DNA from: Marivita sp.
GTDB lineage: Bacteria > Pseudomonadota > Alphaproteobacteria > Rhodobacterales > Rhodobacteraceae
Direction of reading: 5' to 3'
NCBI RefSeq assembly: GCF_022763305.1
Contig: NZ_JALEGT010000041.1
Location: 62,001-126,000 of the forward strand
Length of the DNA stretch: 64,000 nucleotides
Notes under the pieces: generated by a model
Databases searched by the model: none
The model's input: the letters and a program-made list of their open reading frames with translations, nothing else
What the model was told of the DNA's origin: nothing
Program-made: the position numbers and the translations under genes
Part shown: positions 37,786 through 47,920 of the stretch, piece by piece
Layout: each line of letters opens with the position of its first letter
Numbering within the stretch: position 1 is the stretch's first letter

Positions 37786-38256
37786 TCAGTGGGTCTTGTC
37801 CCAGTTCGCAACCTCTTCGTCGCGGATGCGTTCGCAAGTCGCCTCGTCCACGCCCAGCAACCCGGCAATCTCGCCCACGAGCAGGTCTTCCTTGGCGTGC
37901 CGGTTGCCATCGGCATAGACCACATCCCAAAGCGCCGCGACGGCTGCTTCGCGCTGCTCCTGGCTGATGGTCTCGGTCAGGATTGCGGCAAGATCGGCCG
38001 TCTTCGGCAGCGCATGCTCCAGCTTTTCGCACTGGGCCCGCATCTTGGCCGCCTCCAGCGGTTTCAGCCCGTACATCCTTGCCAGAACCCGGTCGATCTC
38101 TTCGACCTCCTGAAACAGATAGGCCTTGTCCGCCATCGCGGTCCGCACCATCAGCGCCCCCAGCGCGTATTTTGCATCCGCAGGCGGCAGGGGCGTTGTC
38201 GGCGCGGTCCGGTCGAACAGGGACAGGATACGTTCGATCATGGCATGCATGGCAGG
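37786..38256 (-). CDS. TerB-like protein
   Basis: AKYALGALMVRTAMADKAYLFQEVEEIDRVLARMYGL...ALWDVVYADGNRHAKEDLLVGEIAGLLGV; start within ORF at MHAMIERIL is an estimate. Confidence 0.75.
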   Translation of the reverse strand, partial: PAMHAMIERILSLFDRTAPTTPLPPADAKYALGALMVRTAMADKAYLFQEVEEIDRVLARMYGLKPLEAAKMRAQCEKLEHALPKTADLAAILTETISQEQREAAVAALWDVVYADGNRHAKEDLLVGEIAGLLGVDEATCERIRDEEVANWDKTH

Positions 38257-38327
38257 TGCCTTTGGCAAAGGGTCTTGGACCAGTTTACGCAAAACCTCGG
38301 CGCACACAAAGAAAGAAACGTTGGAAA

Positions 38328-39029
38328 TCAAGCACGAGACATATCGCGTTTGCTGCGTTTCAGCTCAGCATCAAGCTCGCTTGGTTTGTGCCGCGCGGCA
38401 TCCAACGCATCCTCAAGTGCGGCCCCTTCCACGGCAGCAGCGGCCAGACGCGACAGCGCATAGGTCGACACACGTTTCACTCCTTTGAGGGCCGACCGGC
38501 TCAGGCCGATCGCGGCAAGATAGGTGTGGTAGGGCCCAAGCGTGCCCGGCCCGCTGGCCGCCTGCCCTTCAGACACGGCCTTGCAGGCCTCGACATCCGT
38601 GGACACATAGGCCCGGCAGATCATCGGCCGCACGTCATAGGCGCGGCAACTGCGCGTCACGGGGTCGAGCGACGGACAGGCCTTGGGGTGCCACGTGCGC
38701 CCGTCGGGTTGCCCGGCCAAAGGCGCAAGCGCGCTGTAGAGCGCTTTGGCTTCGGCCTCGGTGATCGTCCCGCCATCGTCTCCCGTCAGAATGCAGCAGA
38801 ACGCACAGCCATCGGCACAGGCCAGTCCCTGCGGCGACAGGGCGGACAGCGCCACCCGACCGACACCGGTTGCGGCGGTCCCATCCGCAAGCTCTTTGCC
38901 GGCGCGGGCAACATCCGCCTGTGCGCCGACATAGGCCATCAAGCCCCGCCGCGCGCGGTCGGTCACCTCGGGCGCACTGCCCGAGCGGGCCTTGCTCAGA
39001 CGGTCAAGCAGCGTTGGGGTTTTGCTCAT
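38328..39029 (-). CDS. YkgJ-family cysteine cluster protein
   Basis: ACADGCAFCCI...CPSLDPVTRSCRAYDVRPMICRAYVS. Confidence 0.85.
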   Translation of the reverse strand: MSKTPTLLDRLSKARSGSAPEVTDRARRGLMAYVGAQADVARAGKELADGTAATGVGRVALSALSPQGLACADGCAFCCILTGDDGGTITEAEAKALYSALAPLAGQPDGRTWHPKACPSLDPVTRSCRAYDVRPMICRAYVSTDVEACKAVSEGQAASGPGTLGPYHTYLAAIGLSRSALKGVKRVSTYALSRLAAAAVEGAALEDALDAARHKPSELDAELKRSKRDMSRA

Positions 39030-39619
39030 GCCAGCGTCACACCGGCCTTGAGCATATCCGCCTTGGCGGTCTCCAAGGATCCGTTCAGGTCAATCGCGCG
39101 GCAAAGATCCAGTTTCACGGTCACATCGAACCCCAGTTTCGCCGCATCAATCGCGGAATAGGCAACACAGAAATCCGTGGCGAGGCCCACCATCGTCAAC
39201 TTCGTGATGCCCCGCGTGCGCAGATACCCTTCCAGCCCGGTCGGCGTCGTATGGTCATTCTCGAAGAACGCAGAATAGCTGTCGATGGCGCGGCGGAACC
39301 CTTTGCGGATCACCATCTCGGCGCGGTCGGTATTCAGGCCCGCGTGAAACGCCGACCCCTCAGATCCGATCACGCAATGATCCGGCCAGAGCACCTGCGG
39401 ACCGTACGGAATCTCGATCAGACCGTACGGATCATGGCCCTCGTGCTGCGAGGCAAAGCTCGCATGATCCGCCGGGTGCCAATCCTGTGTCAGCACCACC
39501 GCCTCGGCCTCGGCCATCAGTGCGTTGATGCCGGGGACGATCTGGCCGCCCTCGGGCACGGCCAGCGCACCGCCGGGGCAGAAATCGTTTTGCACGTCGA
39601 TGACGATCAGCGCGGACAT
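39026..39619 (-). CDS. pncA: Nicotinamidase
   Basis: [19 protein letters not shown]...[16 protein letters not shown]. Confidence 0.95.
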   Translation of the reverse strand: MSALIVIDVQNDFCPGGALAVPEGGQIVPGINALMAEAEAVVLTQDWHPADHASFASQHEGHDPYGLIEIPYGPQVLWPDHCVIGSEGSAFHAGLNTDRAEMVIRKGFRRAIDSYSAFFENDHTTPTGLEGYLRTRGITKLTMVGLATDFCVAYSAIDAAKLGFDVTVKLDLCRAIDLNGSLETAKADMLKAGVTLA

Positions 39620-39731
39620 GGGTCAGCCTCCTTTTGGATATGTCTTGGGTAAGAACCCCGCCCCCACGGGTCAAGGGTTGCGGCATTCAGGAACCTTGCC
39701 TGACGGGGATTCGAGGCGTAAGTGCGCGCCC

Positions 39732-40652
39732 ATGTTCACGGTTTGCGCACTCTACCACTTCACCCGCTTTGATGACCCGGCTTCGCTGCGCGAGCCGCTG
39801 CTGGCCGTGTGCCGCGACAACGCCATCACCGGAACCCTGTTGCTGGCCAAGGAAGGCATCAACGGCACCGTCGCCGGACCCGAGGCGGGCATTAACGCTT
39901 TGTTAACTCACCTGCGCGCTCTGCCCGGCTGCGCCGATCTGGAATGGAAGCTTTCGACCGCGCAGGACCGCCCCTTCGCCCGCATGAAGGTGCGGCTGAA
40001 GAAAGAGATCGTCACGATGGGCGTGCCCGATGTCGATCCGCGCGCGAAGGTGGGCCATTACGTTCAGCCGTCCGAGTGGAACGCGTTGATCCAAAGCCCG
40101 GATGTGGCGGTGATCGACACCCGCAACGATTACGAGGTCGCCATCGGCACGTTCGAAGGCGCAGTCGATCCCAAGACCGACAGCTTCCGCGAGTTTCCCG
40201 CATGGTGGGAAAAGAACAAGGACCGCTTCCACAACAAGCGGATCGCCATGTTCTGCACCGGCGGCATTCGCTGCGAAAAATCCACCAACTACCTGATCAG
40301 TCAGGGGGTGGATGAGGTCTATCACCTCAAGGGTGGCATCCTGAAATACCTCGAAGAGGTGCCTGCGGACCAAAGCACCTGGCAGGGCGAATGCTTTGTT
40401 TTTGATGGTCGGGTGTCGGTCGGACATGGGTTGAAGGAAGGGCCGCATCTTTTGTGCCATGCGTGCCGCCGCCCGATCCTGCCCGAGGACCGCGCCCGCT
40501 CTGAATACGAGCACGGTGTGTCTTGCCATCTGTGCATTGATGAAACCTCGGACGAGGACAAGGCGCGGTTCCGTGAGCGGCAAAAGCAGATCCGACTGGC
40601 CGAGGCGCGGGGCGAGCGGCATCTGCATGCGGATGTGGTTGACGAAACGTGA
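39732..40652 (+). CDS. trhO: tRNA uridine(34) hydroxylase, rhodanese-like
   Basis: [49 protein letters not shown]. Confidence 0.93.
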   Translation: MFTVCALYHFTRFDDPASLREPLLAVCRDNAITGTLLLAKEGINGTVAGPEAGINALLTHLRALPGCADLEWKLSTAQDRPFARMKVRLKKEIVTMGVPDVDPRAKVGHYVQPSEWNALIQSPDVAVIDTRNDYEVAIGTFEGAVDPKTDSFREFPAWWEKNKDRFHNKRIAMFCTGGIRCEKSTNYLISQGVDEVYHLKGGILKYLEEVPADQSTWQGECFVFDGRVSVGHGLKEGPHLLCHACRRPILPEDRARSEYEHGVSCHLCIDETSDEDKARFRERQKQIRLAEARGERHLHADVVDET

Positions 40653-40840
40653 ATAGGTCCGAACCGGCCCTGTTGTTTCGCACGCGAAACATTGGGTCAG
40701 GTTTTATGCCCTTTCCCGTTCACAGTTTTTTATGGGGTCTGGACTAAGATTCTTCGTACGAAGAATCTCGGCTCCACCATAAAATTCTGGGGGGCTGGAC
40801 GGCTATACCCAGACGACGGGCCTGCCAACCAAACGATGGA

Positions 40841-41173
40841 TCACCGTCGCAGCACGACACGCGTGTCCGCCCACCCATCGACCAAGCATTTCGCCCGGAC
40901 GAAAAGCGGCCCGTCAGGCAGGGCGCTCACATTCAGGCTGCAGGTAAAGGGCTGCTCCTCCACATGTGGATGCAACAATTCCCGCGTCCCGATCACGGTG
41001 CCGTCCTCGGTCTCGATCCGCCAGCCATCCGCGTAGTGATCCCACCCCGTGTCCGGATGGGCCAAAGTGACGGACACCCGCGATCCGGACATCTCGACCC
41101 CGACAATCTCCGGCGGATCGGCAAAAGCGGGCGCTGCGAAACAGCACAAAGCGATCAGGGAACGGGTCAACAT
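40841..41173 (-). CDS. Small secreted hypothetical protein
   Basis: Signal peptide MLTRSLIALCCFAAPAFA. Confidence 0.6.
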   Translation of the reverse strand: MLTRSLIALCCFAAPAFADPPEIVGVEMSGSRVSVTLAHPDTGWDHYADGWRIETEDGTVIGTRELLHPHVEEQPFTCSLNVSALPDGPLFVRAKCLVDGWADTRVVLRR

Positions 41174-41208
41174 GGGCGCAGACTAGCAGACCCATCTTCA
41201 CCCAGCGG

Positions 41209-41919
41209 TCACGTTTCCGCGTCCGGTGCCCCGTGCAACAACACATGCCGCGATTGCGATGCGAATTCCCGGCGCAGGATCACCAGAAGCGTGACCAAAG
41301 TGGCAAGGATCAAAGGTCCTGCCCCCAAAAGCCAGGCCGACGAGGCGATCCCGAAATAGACCGACCGCAAACCCCGATTGTACCCGCGGGCGGCGGTGAT
41401 GTTCACCTCGCCCGCCTGTAGCGCAATCGGCAGGGCTTTGGGATCGTCCGGGTCATTGGGCACGGCGGCCATGATGACCGAGCAATAGCCAAAGAGCCGG
41501 TGCGACCAGACGAATTTCAGAAACGCGTTCGCCGCGAACAGCAGCAGAACCAGCAGTTTCACCTCAAGAAGAAAGATCGGATCGCTTTCCAGTGTCAGGT
41601 CCTGCGCGACGCCGCGAAGGCGTTCGGCATTGCCCAAGAGCGCGAAGCCGCCGCCGATGGCGATCATGCTGGCCGAGGCGAAAAAGGCCGTGCCCTGCCG
41701 CAGGCTGGAAATGATCTGGCTGTCAAAGATGCGCGGATCGCGCTGCACGAACTGGCGCATCCAGTCGCGGCGGAACTCGGCCATGATCTGCGAGGTCGAC
41801 GGAAAGGATTTGGGCGCGTTCTCGATCAGCAGGCTGCATCCGACCCAAGAGGCGATCAACAACCCCAGCCCCACCGCATCCAGCATGGTGAACAGCGACA
41901 GGCGGTCAAGCCAGTCCAT
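41209..41919 (-). CDS. DUF599 family membrane protein
   Basis: ENAPKSFPSTSQIMAEFRRDWMRQFVQRDPRIFDSQIISSLRQGTAFFASASMIAIGG. Confidence 0.85.
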   Translation of the reverse strand: MDWLDRLSLFTMLDAVGLGLLIASWVGCSLLIENAPKSFPSTSQIMAEFRRDWMRQFVQRDPRIFDSQIISSLRQGTAFFASASMIAIGGGFALLGNAERLRGVAQDLTLESDPIFLLEVKLLVLLLFAANAFLKFVWSHRLFGYCSVIMAAVPNDPDDPKALPIALQAGEVNITAARGYNRGLRSVYFGIASSAWLLGAGPLILATLVTLLVILRREFASQSRHVLLHGAPDAET

Positions 41920-41922
41920 CGC

Positions 41923-42333
41923 TCAGAACGGCTTGACGACCACAACCCAGAGGATCGCGATCGCGCCGAAGACACTGATTTCGTTGAAGATGCGCAGGTA
42001 GCGGTCGGATTCGGTAAACACCCCGCGTTTCGCGCGTAGCACAAGTCGCCCGGTCCATGCGTAATGCAGCGCCAGAAGCGACACGAGACCCAGCTTGAGC
42101 CAGACCCAGGCCGGGAACTGCCAGACCGTGCCTAGCCAAAGCCCGGTGATCAGCGCGATCACGGCAAGTCCTGCAGAAAACCGGTAGAGACGAATGGTCA
42201 GATCACCCAGTGGGCCGAACTCTCCGATGCGCGCATATTCGCGTTTCCAGTAGATCAGCGCGCGCGGGACCGCGAAAATGGAGGTCATCCAACCCATGAC
42301 GCAGAGAATGTGAATGATCTTGACCCAGTCCAT
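41923..42333 (-). CDS. CopD/HemJ-like membrane protein
   Basis: MDWVKIIHILCVMGWMTSIFAVPRALIYW... Confidence 0.7.
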   Translation of the reverse strand: MDWVKIIHILCVMGWMTSIFAVPRALIYWKREYARIGEFGPLGDLTIRLYRFSAGLAVIALITGLWLGTVWQFPAWVWLKLGLVSLLALHYAWTGRLVLRAKRGVFTESDRYLRIFNEISVFGAIAILWVVVVKPF

Positions 42334-42455
42334 ATCCGCTTCGTGACTGCGGATCCGGACAAAGGCAAGAGGCCGTGTTGCCGCGCGCCATGAAATTTCC
42401 ACTGGCACTTTCATCAATATTGGTTATATCTTTTTACCAATTCGGAGGATTCACC

Positions 42456-43904
42456 ATGCAGATGCCCACGCCAGACGCCCATGTCCTGTCCCGCAAGGCC
42501 CAGATCGTCGCCCGCCTGCAGGAGGTTCTGCCAGGCGATGCGGTGATCTCCGACGAGAGCGAGACCCGCGCCTATGAGTGCGACGCGCTCACCGCGTACC
42601 GGTGTCCGCCGCTCGCGGTTGTACTGCCGTCTTCGACCCAAGAGGTGTCGGCGGTCCTGCGGGTCTGTCACGAGATGGGCGTGCCGGTGGTGCCGCGCGG
42701 ATCGGGCACGTCGCTGGCCGGGGGCGCATTGCCCACGGCGGATTGTGTGCTTCTGGGTGTGGCACGGATGAATGACGTGTTGGAAACGGATTACGACAAC
42801 CGCTTTATCCGGGTGCAGACCGGGCGCACCAACCTGAGCGTGACAGGTGCTGTGGAGGCGGATGGATTCTTTTACGCGCCCGATCCCTCGTCGCAGCTCG
42901 CCTGTGCCATCGCGGGCAATATCGCGATGAACTCCGGCGGGGCGCATTGCCTCAAATACGGGGTCACCACCAACAACCTGATGGGCGTCACGATGGTGCA
43001 GATGGATGGCACGATCATGGAAATCGGCGGCAAACATCTGGATGCGGGGGGATATGATCTGCTCGGTCTGATCTGCGGGTCGGAAGGTCAGTTGGGCGTC
43101 GTGACAGAAGCGACATTGCGCATCCTGCCGAAACCCGAAGGCGCGCGGCCGGTGTTGATGGGGTTCGATTCGAACGAAGTGGCCGGTGCCTGTGTGGCCG
43201 ACATCATCAAGGCAGGCGTTCTGCCCGTGGCGATCGAATTCATGGACCGCCCCTGCATCGAAGCGACCGAAGCCTTTGCCAAGGCAGGTTATCCGATGTG
43301 CGAGGCGCTGCTGATCGTCGAAGTCGAAGGCAGCCCGGCCGAGATCGACGAGCAATTGGCGCTGATCCTCGAGATCGCGCGGCGGCACAACCCGGTGGAG
43401 CTGCGCGAAGCCAAGGATGCCGACGAAGCAGGGCGCATCTGGTTGGGGCGCAAGTCGGCCTTTGGCGCGATGGGGCAGATCAACGATTACATGTGCCTGG
43501 ACGGTACGATCCCGGTGTCGGAACTGCCCTATGTGCTGCGCCGCATCGGCGAGATGTCCAAGGAATACGGGCTGGACGTTGCCAACGTGTTCCATGCGGG
43601 TGACGGCAACATGCACCCGCTGATCCTCTTCGATGCGAACAAGGAAGGTGATCTGGAGCTGTGCGAAGCCTTTGGCGCAGACATCCTGCGTCTCTGCGTC
43701 GAGGTGGGCGGATGCCTGACCGGCGAACACGGCGTGGGCATCGAGAAACGCGATCTGATGGTCGATCAGTTCGCACCGGCCGATCTGGAGGCGCAGATGG
43801 CGGTGAAAGACGTGTTCGATCCGGCGTGGCTGCTCAATCCGGCCAAGGTGTTCCCGTTGGCGGCGTCCGAGAGCCGCCGCAGCGTGGCGCTGGCGGCTGA
43901 GTGA
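42456..43904 (+). CDS. glcD: Glycolate oxidase subunit GlcD
   Basis: VVPRGSGTSLAGGALP; NVFHAGDGNMHPLILFD; TGEHGVGIEKRDLM. Confidence 0.95.
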   Translation: MQMPTPDAHVLSRKAQIVARLQEVLPGDAVISDESETRAYECDALTAYRCPPLAVVLPSSTQEVSAVLRVCHEMGVPVVPRGSGTSLAGGALPTADCVLLGVARMNDVLETDYDNRFIRVQTGRTNLSVTGAVEADGFFYAPDPSSQLACAIAGNIAMNSGGAHCLKYGVTTNNLMGVTMVQMDGTIMEIGGKHLDAGGYDLLGLICGSEGQLGVVTEATLRILPKPEGARPVLMGFDSNEVAGACVADIIKAGVLPVAIEFMDRPCIEATEAFAKAGYPMCEALLIVEVEGSPAEIDEQLALILEIARRHNPVELREAKDADEAGRIWLGRKSAFGAMGQINDYMCLDGTIPVSELPYVLRRIGEMSKEYGLDVANVFHAGDGNMHPLILFDANKEGDLELCEAFGADILRLCVEVGGCLTGEHGVGIEKRDLMVDQFAPADLEAQMAVKDVFDPAWLLNPAKVFPLAASESRRSVALAAE

Positions 43905-43938
43905 AACTTGGGGGCCAGCCCCCAAACCCCCGGAGTTT

Positions 43939-45057
43939 ATGGGCAAGATGAAGATGCGACCGGAAACCGAGACCGATCTGGCCGAGGCGATTGCCACAGC
44001 GCATGGACCGATTTGCGTGCAAGGCGGGGGAACGCGGGGCGTTACCCTTGATGGGGATGTTCTGGAGACCGGTGGACTGTCCGGCATCACGCTTTATGAG
44101 CCGGGATCGCTGACGCTGGTGGCGCAGGCGGGTACACCCCTGGCCGAGATCGAAGCGGCGCTCGATGCGGAAGGTCAGCGGCTGGCGTTTGAGCCGATGG
44201 ACCATCGCGGGTTGTTGGGCACCTCTGGCGCGCCGACGATTGGCGGGGTTGTGGCCGCCAATGTCAGCGGGCCGCGTCGGGTGAGTGTCGGCGCGTGCCG
44301 GGATTTCATGCTGGGTGTGAGGTATGTCGACGGCACAGGCACGGTCGTCAAGAATGGCGGGCGGGTGATGAAGAACGTCACCGGCTATGACCTCGTGAAG
44401 CTGATGAGCGGGTCGTGGGGCACGCTGGGTGTGTTGACCGAGGTGAGTCTGAAAGTGTTGCCGAAGCCGGAAACGGCGGCCTGCGTGATGATCGACGGGT
44501 TGAGCGATGCGGATGCGGTCCGGGCGATGGCCAAGGCTTTGGGATCACCGTTCGAGGTATCGGGCGCGGCACATATCCCCGTCGGTCTGGACGGGCATCC
44601 GGTCACGATGCTGCGGTTCGAAGGTTTTGCCGGGTCGGTGGCGTATCGCGCGGATCAGGTGGCGGGGCTGTTTGGGGACATGGCGGTGCGGGTGGAACGT
44701 GACCCGGACGAAGTGGCCAAGGGCTGGGCTTGGGTGCGGGATGTGGAGGCGTTTCACGGGCAGTCGGGCGATGTCTGGCGGGTGTCCTGCACGCCGACCG
44801 AGGCGGCTGGTCTGGCAGGTAGGATCGGGGTCGAGGCGCTGCTCTATGATTGGGGCGGCGGGCTCATTTGGGCCCGCGTGGCCGAGGGCACGGATGTGCG
44901 GGCGCGGCTTGGTGCGTTCGACGGACACGCCACGCTCGTGCGCGGCAACGGGCAGGCAAAGTTCCAGCCGGATCCGGCACCGATTGCGGCGCTGTCGCGC
45001 GGGTTGCGGGCGAAGTTCGATCCGAAGGGCATCCTGAACACAGGGTTGATGGGGTAA
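43939..45057 (+). CDS. glcE: Glycolate oxidase subunit GlcE
   Basis: FAD-binding type 4 layout, between glcD and glcF. Confidence 0.93.
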   Translation: MGKMKMRPETETDLAEAIATAHGPICVQGGGTRGVTLDGDVLETGGLSGITLYEPGSLTLVAQAGTPLAEIEAALDAEGQRLAFEPMDHRGLLGTSGAPTIGGVVAANVSGPRRVSVGACRDFMLGVRYVDGTGTVVKNGGRVMKNVTGYDLVKLMSGSWGTLGVLTEVSLKVLPKPETAACVMIDGLSDADAVRAMAKALGSPFEVSGAAHIPVGLDGHPVTMLRFEGFAGSVAYRADQVAGLFGDMAVRVERDPDEVAKGWAWVRDVEAFHGQSGDVWRVSCTPTEAAGLAGRIGVEALLYDWGGGLIWARVAEGTDVRARLGAFDGHATLVRGNGQAKFQPDPAPIAALSRGLRAKFDPKGILNTGLMG

Positions 45058-45060
45058 GAG

Positions 45061-46386
45061 ATGCAGACGACATTCACCGAAGACCAGCTCCGCGACCCGG
45101 ATTTCAAACGCTCGAACGAAGTGCTGCGGACCTGCGTGCATTGCGGGTTCTGCACCGCGACCTGCCCGACCTACCAGGTGCTGGGAGACGAGTTGGACAG
45201 CCCGCGCGGGCGGATTTACCTGATCAAGGACATGCTCGAAAACGAGCGCAAGCCCGATGAGAAGACGGTCAAGCATATCGACCGCTGCCTGTCCTGTCTG
45301 GCCTGCATGACGACCTGCCCCTCTGGCGTGCATTACATGCATCTGGTCGATCATGCGCGGGCCTATATCGAAAAGAACTATGACCGGCCGTGGCATGAAA
45401 AGGCGCTGCGTTGGGCGCTGGCGCATATCCTGCCCTATCCGACCCGGTTCCGGGTGGCGCTGCTCCTAGCGAAGATCGGCAAGCCGTTTGCACCGCTGAT
45501 CCCCGATGCGCGGGTCAAGGCGATGCTGGAGATGGCGCCGAAGACCATTCCGCCGGTCAGCCGCAATGACGATCCGCAGAGCTTTGCGCCGGTTGTGCCG
45601 CGCAGGAAGCGGGTGGCGTTGATGACGGGCTGTGCGCAAAAGGCACTGAACACCGACATCAATGATGCGACGATCCGGTTGCTGACGCGGCTGGGCTGTG
45701 AGGTGGTTGTGGCTGAGGGCGCGGGCTGCTGCGGGGCGCTGACGCATCACATGGGCAAGGTCGATCAGAGCCACGGATCGGCGGCGGCGAACATCAAGGC
45801 CTGGGTGCGCGAGATGGATGGCGCGGGGTTGGATGCCATTGTCATCAACACCAGCGGTTGTGGCACCACCGTCAAGGACTACGGTCACATGTTCCGCAAT
45901 GACCCGTTGGCGGAGGATGCGGCGCGGGTGTCGGCCATTGCAAAGGATGTGAGCGAAGTGCTGATCGACCTGATCGACGAGGCCAGTGTGGCAGAGGCGC
46001 GGACGCATCATGGCGGGATGAAAGTGGCCTATCACGCCGCATGCAGCCTGCAGCACGGGCAGCAGATCAAGACCCATCCCAAGACGCTGCTCAAGGCGGC
46101 GGGGTTCGAGGTGGTGGAACCGGCGGACAGCCATCTCTGCTGTGGGTCTGCGGGGACGTACAACCTGATGCAGCCTGAGATCTCGAAGCAGTTGAAGGCG
46201 CGCAAGGTCAAGACGCTGGAGGCGAAAAGCCCTGACATCATCGCGGCGGGCAATATCGGCTGCATGATGCAGATCGGATCGGGGACGGATGTGCCCATAG
46301 TGCATACGGTGGAACTGCTGGACTGGGCAACCGGGGGGCCAAGGCCCTCGGCACTGGCCGAGGCACAAACGGTATCAGTGACATAA
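45061..46386 (+). CDS. glcF: Glycolate oxidase iron-sulfur subunit GlcF
   Basis: CVHCGFCTATCPTYQVLGDELDSPRGRIYLI; CLSCLACMTTCPSGVHY. Confidence 0.96.
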   Translation: MQTTFTEDQLRDPDFKRSNEVLRTCVHCGFCTATCPTYQVLGDELDSPRGRIYLIKDMLENERKPDEKTVKHIDRCLSCLACMTTCPSGVHYMHLVDHARAYIEKNYDRPWHEKALRWALAHILPYPTRFRVALLLAKIGKPFAPLIPDARVKAMLEMAPKTIPPVSRNDDPQSFAPVVPRRKRVALMTGCAQKALNTDINDATIRLLTRLGCEVVVAEGAGCCGALTHHMGKVDQSHGSAAANIKAWVREMDGAGLDAIVINTSGCGTTVKDYGHMFRNDPLAEDAARVSAIAKDVSEVLIDLIDEASVAEARTHHGGMKVAYHAACSLQHGQQIKTHPKTLLKAAGFEVVEPADSHLCCGSAGTYNLMQPEISKQLKARKVKTLEAKSPDIIAAGNIGCMMQIGSGTDVPIVHTVELLDWATGGPRPSALAEAQTVSVT

Positions 46387-46434
46387 ATTCGCCCCATTTG
46401 GTGCGTAATTGAAACCCTCAAACGGAGGTGATCT

Positions 46435-47271
46435 GTGCGCCAAATGCTCTGGGGGGCATTGTTTTCATTGCTGCCGGCCTTCGCTGCAGCACAAAGCACC
46501 GGGCTGTTCTCGATGGAGAGCCGCCAGGATGGCCGCGCTTGGGAAGCGGTCGGGCGGCTGGAACTGGCCGGGTCCGCGTTCTGTACCGGGTCGTTGATCA
46601 CGCCCGATCTTGTCCTGACCGCAGCACATTGCCTTTACGGCGAAGATGGTGCGCTGCTTGCGCCGGAGAACATTCAGTTCCTTGCCGGGTGGCGCAACGG
46701 GCGGGCCGCAGCCTATCGTCGTGTGCGGCGCGCGGTGGCGCATCCGGATTACGATTTCGCGGCAGAACCGAGCCCGGATCGCGTCTATTTCGACATCGCC
46801 CTGATCGAGTTGCAGCATCCGATCCGCAACACGACGATCATCCCGTTCGCGACCGGCGTAAGGCCGAAGGTCGGGGAAAGTGTCGGGGTGGTGTCCTACG
46901 CGCATAACAGGTCCGAAGCGCCGTCGATGCAGGACACCTGCGACGTGATGTCGGCACAGAACACGGTCCTGGTGATGTCCTGTTCGGTGGATTTCGGCAG
47001 TTCGGGATCGCCTGTCTTTGCCTTCGGCGCAGAGGGCACGCGCATCGTGTCCGTTGTGTCGTCAAAGGCCAAGAGCGGTGATCAGCCCGTGTCGCTGGGC
47101 GCGCCGCTGGAATCCCAGATCGACACGATCCTTGGCATGATGGCGCATGGCGCCGGGTTCCCCGAAGGATCGGTGTTTCGCCCTTTGCGGGCCGAAAAGG
47201 ACACACGCAAGGACACGGGGGCGAAATTCGTACGCCCGCAAGACGGCGCATCTGGCCTCTTGAAACCCTGA
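46435..47271 (+). CDS. Trypsin-like serine protease
   Basis: FCTGSLITPDLVLTAAHCLYG; VDFGSSGSPVFAF. Confidence 0.9.
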   Translation: MRQMLWGALFSLLPAFAAAQSTGLFSMESRQDGRAWEAVGRLELAGSAFCTGSLITPDLVLTAAHCLYGEDGALLAPENIQFLAGWRNGRAAAYRRVRRAVAHPDYDFAAEPSPDRVYFDIALIELQHPIRNTTIIPFATGVRPKVGESVGVVSYAHNRSEAPSMQDTCDVMSAQNTVLVMSCSVDFGSSGSPVFAFGAEGTRIVSVVSSKAKSGDQPVSLGAPLESQIDTILGMMAHGAGFPEGSVFRPLRAEKDTRKDTGAKFVRPQDGASGLLKP

Positions 47272-47384
47272 TCCTCTCTTCCCAAATCAACCGTGTCGGG
47301 ATGCCCGGACGGGGCCTGACACGGAACTGAGCCTGTCCACATCGGAAGGCTTTTAATCTGGTATCGCTCAATGGAGGATGACCT
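47259..47384 (+). promoter_or_regulatory. RpoH-like promoter plus possible ROSE-type thermosensor leader of hsp20
   Basis: CTTGAAA at 47259, CCCAAATC at 47281; SD region tatCGCTCaatGGAGGAtgacctATG. Confidence 0.5.
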
Positions 47385-47852
47385 ATGCGAGGATATGATT
47401 TCGCACCGCTTTACCGCGCAACTGTCGGCTTTGACCAAATCGCCGACCTGATGGATCGGGTTTTGACCACCGAGGTCAGCCAACCGACCTACCCGCCCTA
47501 TAACATCGAAAAAACCGCTGACGATGCCTATCGCATCTCGATTGCCGTTGCCGGCTTCTCGGATGACGACCTGACCGTCGAGGTCAAGGATGGCGCGCTG
47601 CATGTCTCGGCCCGCAAGGTCGACGAGGATGAAGGCCGCACCTACCTGCACCGAGGCATCGCCACCCGCGCCTTCCAGCGCCGGTTCCATCTGGCCGACC
47701 ATGTTCGGGTCGTCGGTGCCAGCCACGAGAACGGCATGCTGCATATCGACTTGCAGCGCGAGATCCCCGAAGCGCTGAAACCGCGCCGGATCGCGATTGC
47801 CAAGGCTGATGCGGTCGAGAAAGACGTGGTTGACGCGAAAGCCGTCAACTGA
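47385..47852 (+). CDS. Hsp20/IbpA small heat-shock protein
   Basis: MRGYDFAPLYRATVGFDQIADLMD...YPPYNIEKTADDAYRISIAVAGF. Confidence 0.94.
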   Translation: MRGYDFAPLYRATVGFDQIADLMDRVLTTEVSQPTYPPYNIEKTADDAYRISIAVAGFSDDDLTVEVKDGALHVSARKVDEDEGRTYLHRGIATRAFQRRFHLADHVRVVGASHENGMLHIDLQREIPEALKPRRIAIAKADAVEKDVVDAKAVN

Positions 47853-47874
47853 TCTTTCCCTGACCCGAAACGTC

Positions 47875-47904
47875 AAAGGCGCGGGAGGTCCCGCGCCTTT
47901 TTTG
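47875..47904 (+). terminator. hsp20 terminator
   Basis: aaaggcgcggga-gg-tcccgcgcctttttt. Confidence 0.92.
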
Positions 47905-47920
47905 CTTTCTTGGACGGGAT

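Noticed and set aside
42414-44090. 558-aa minus-strand ORF
   Set aside because: Antisense shadow of glcD.
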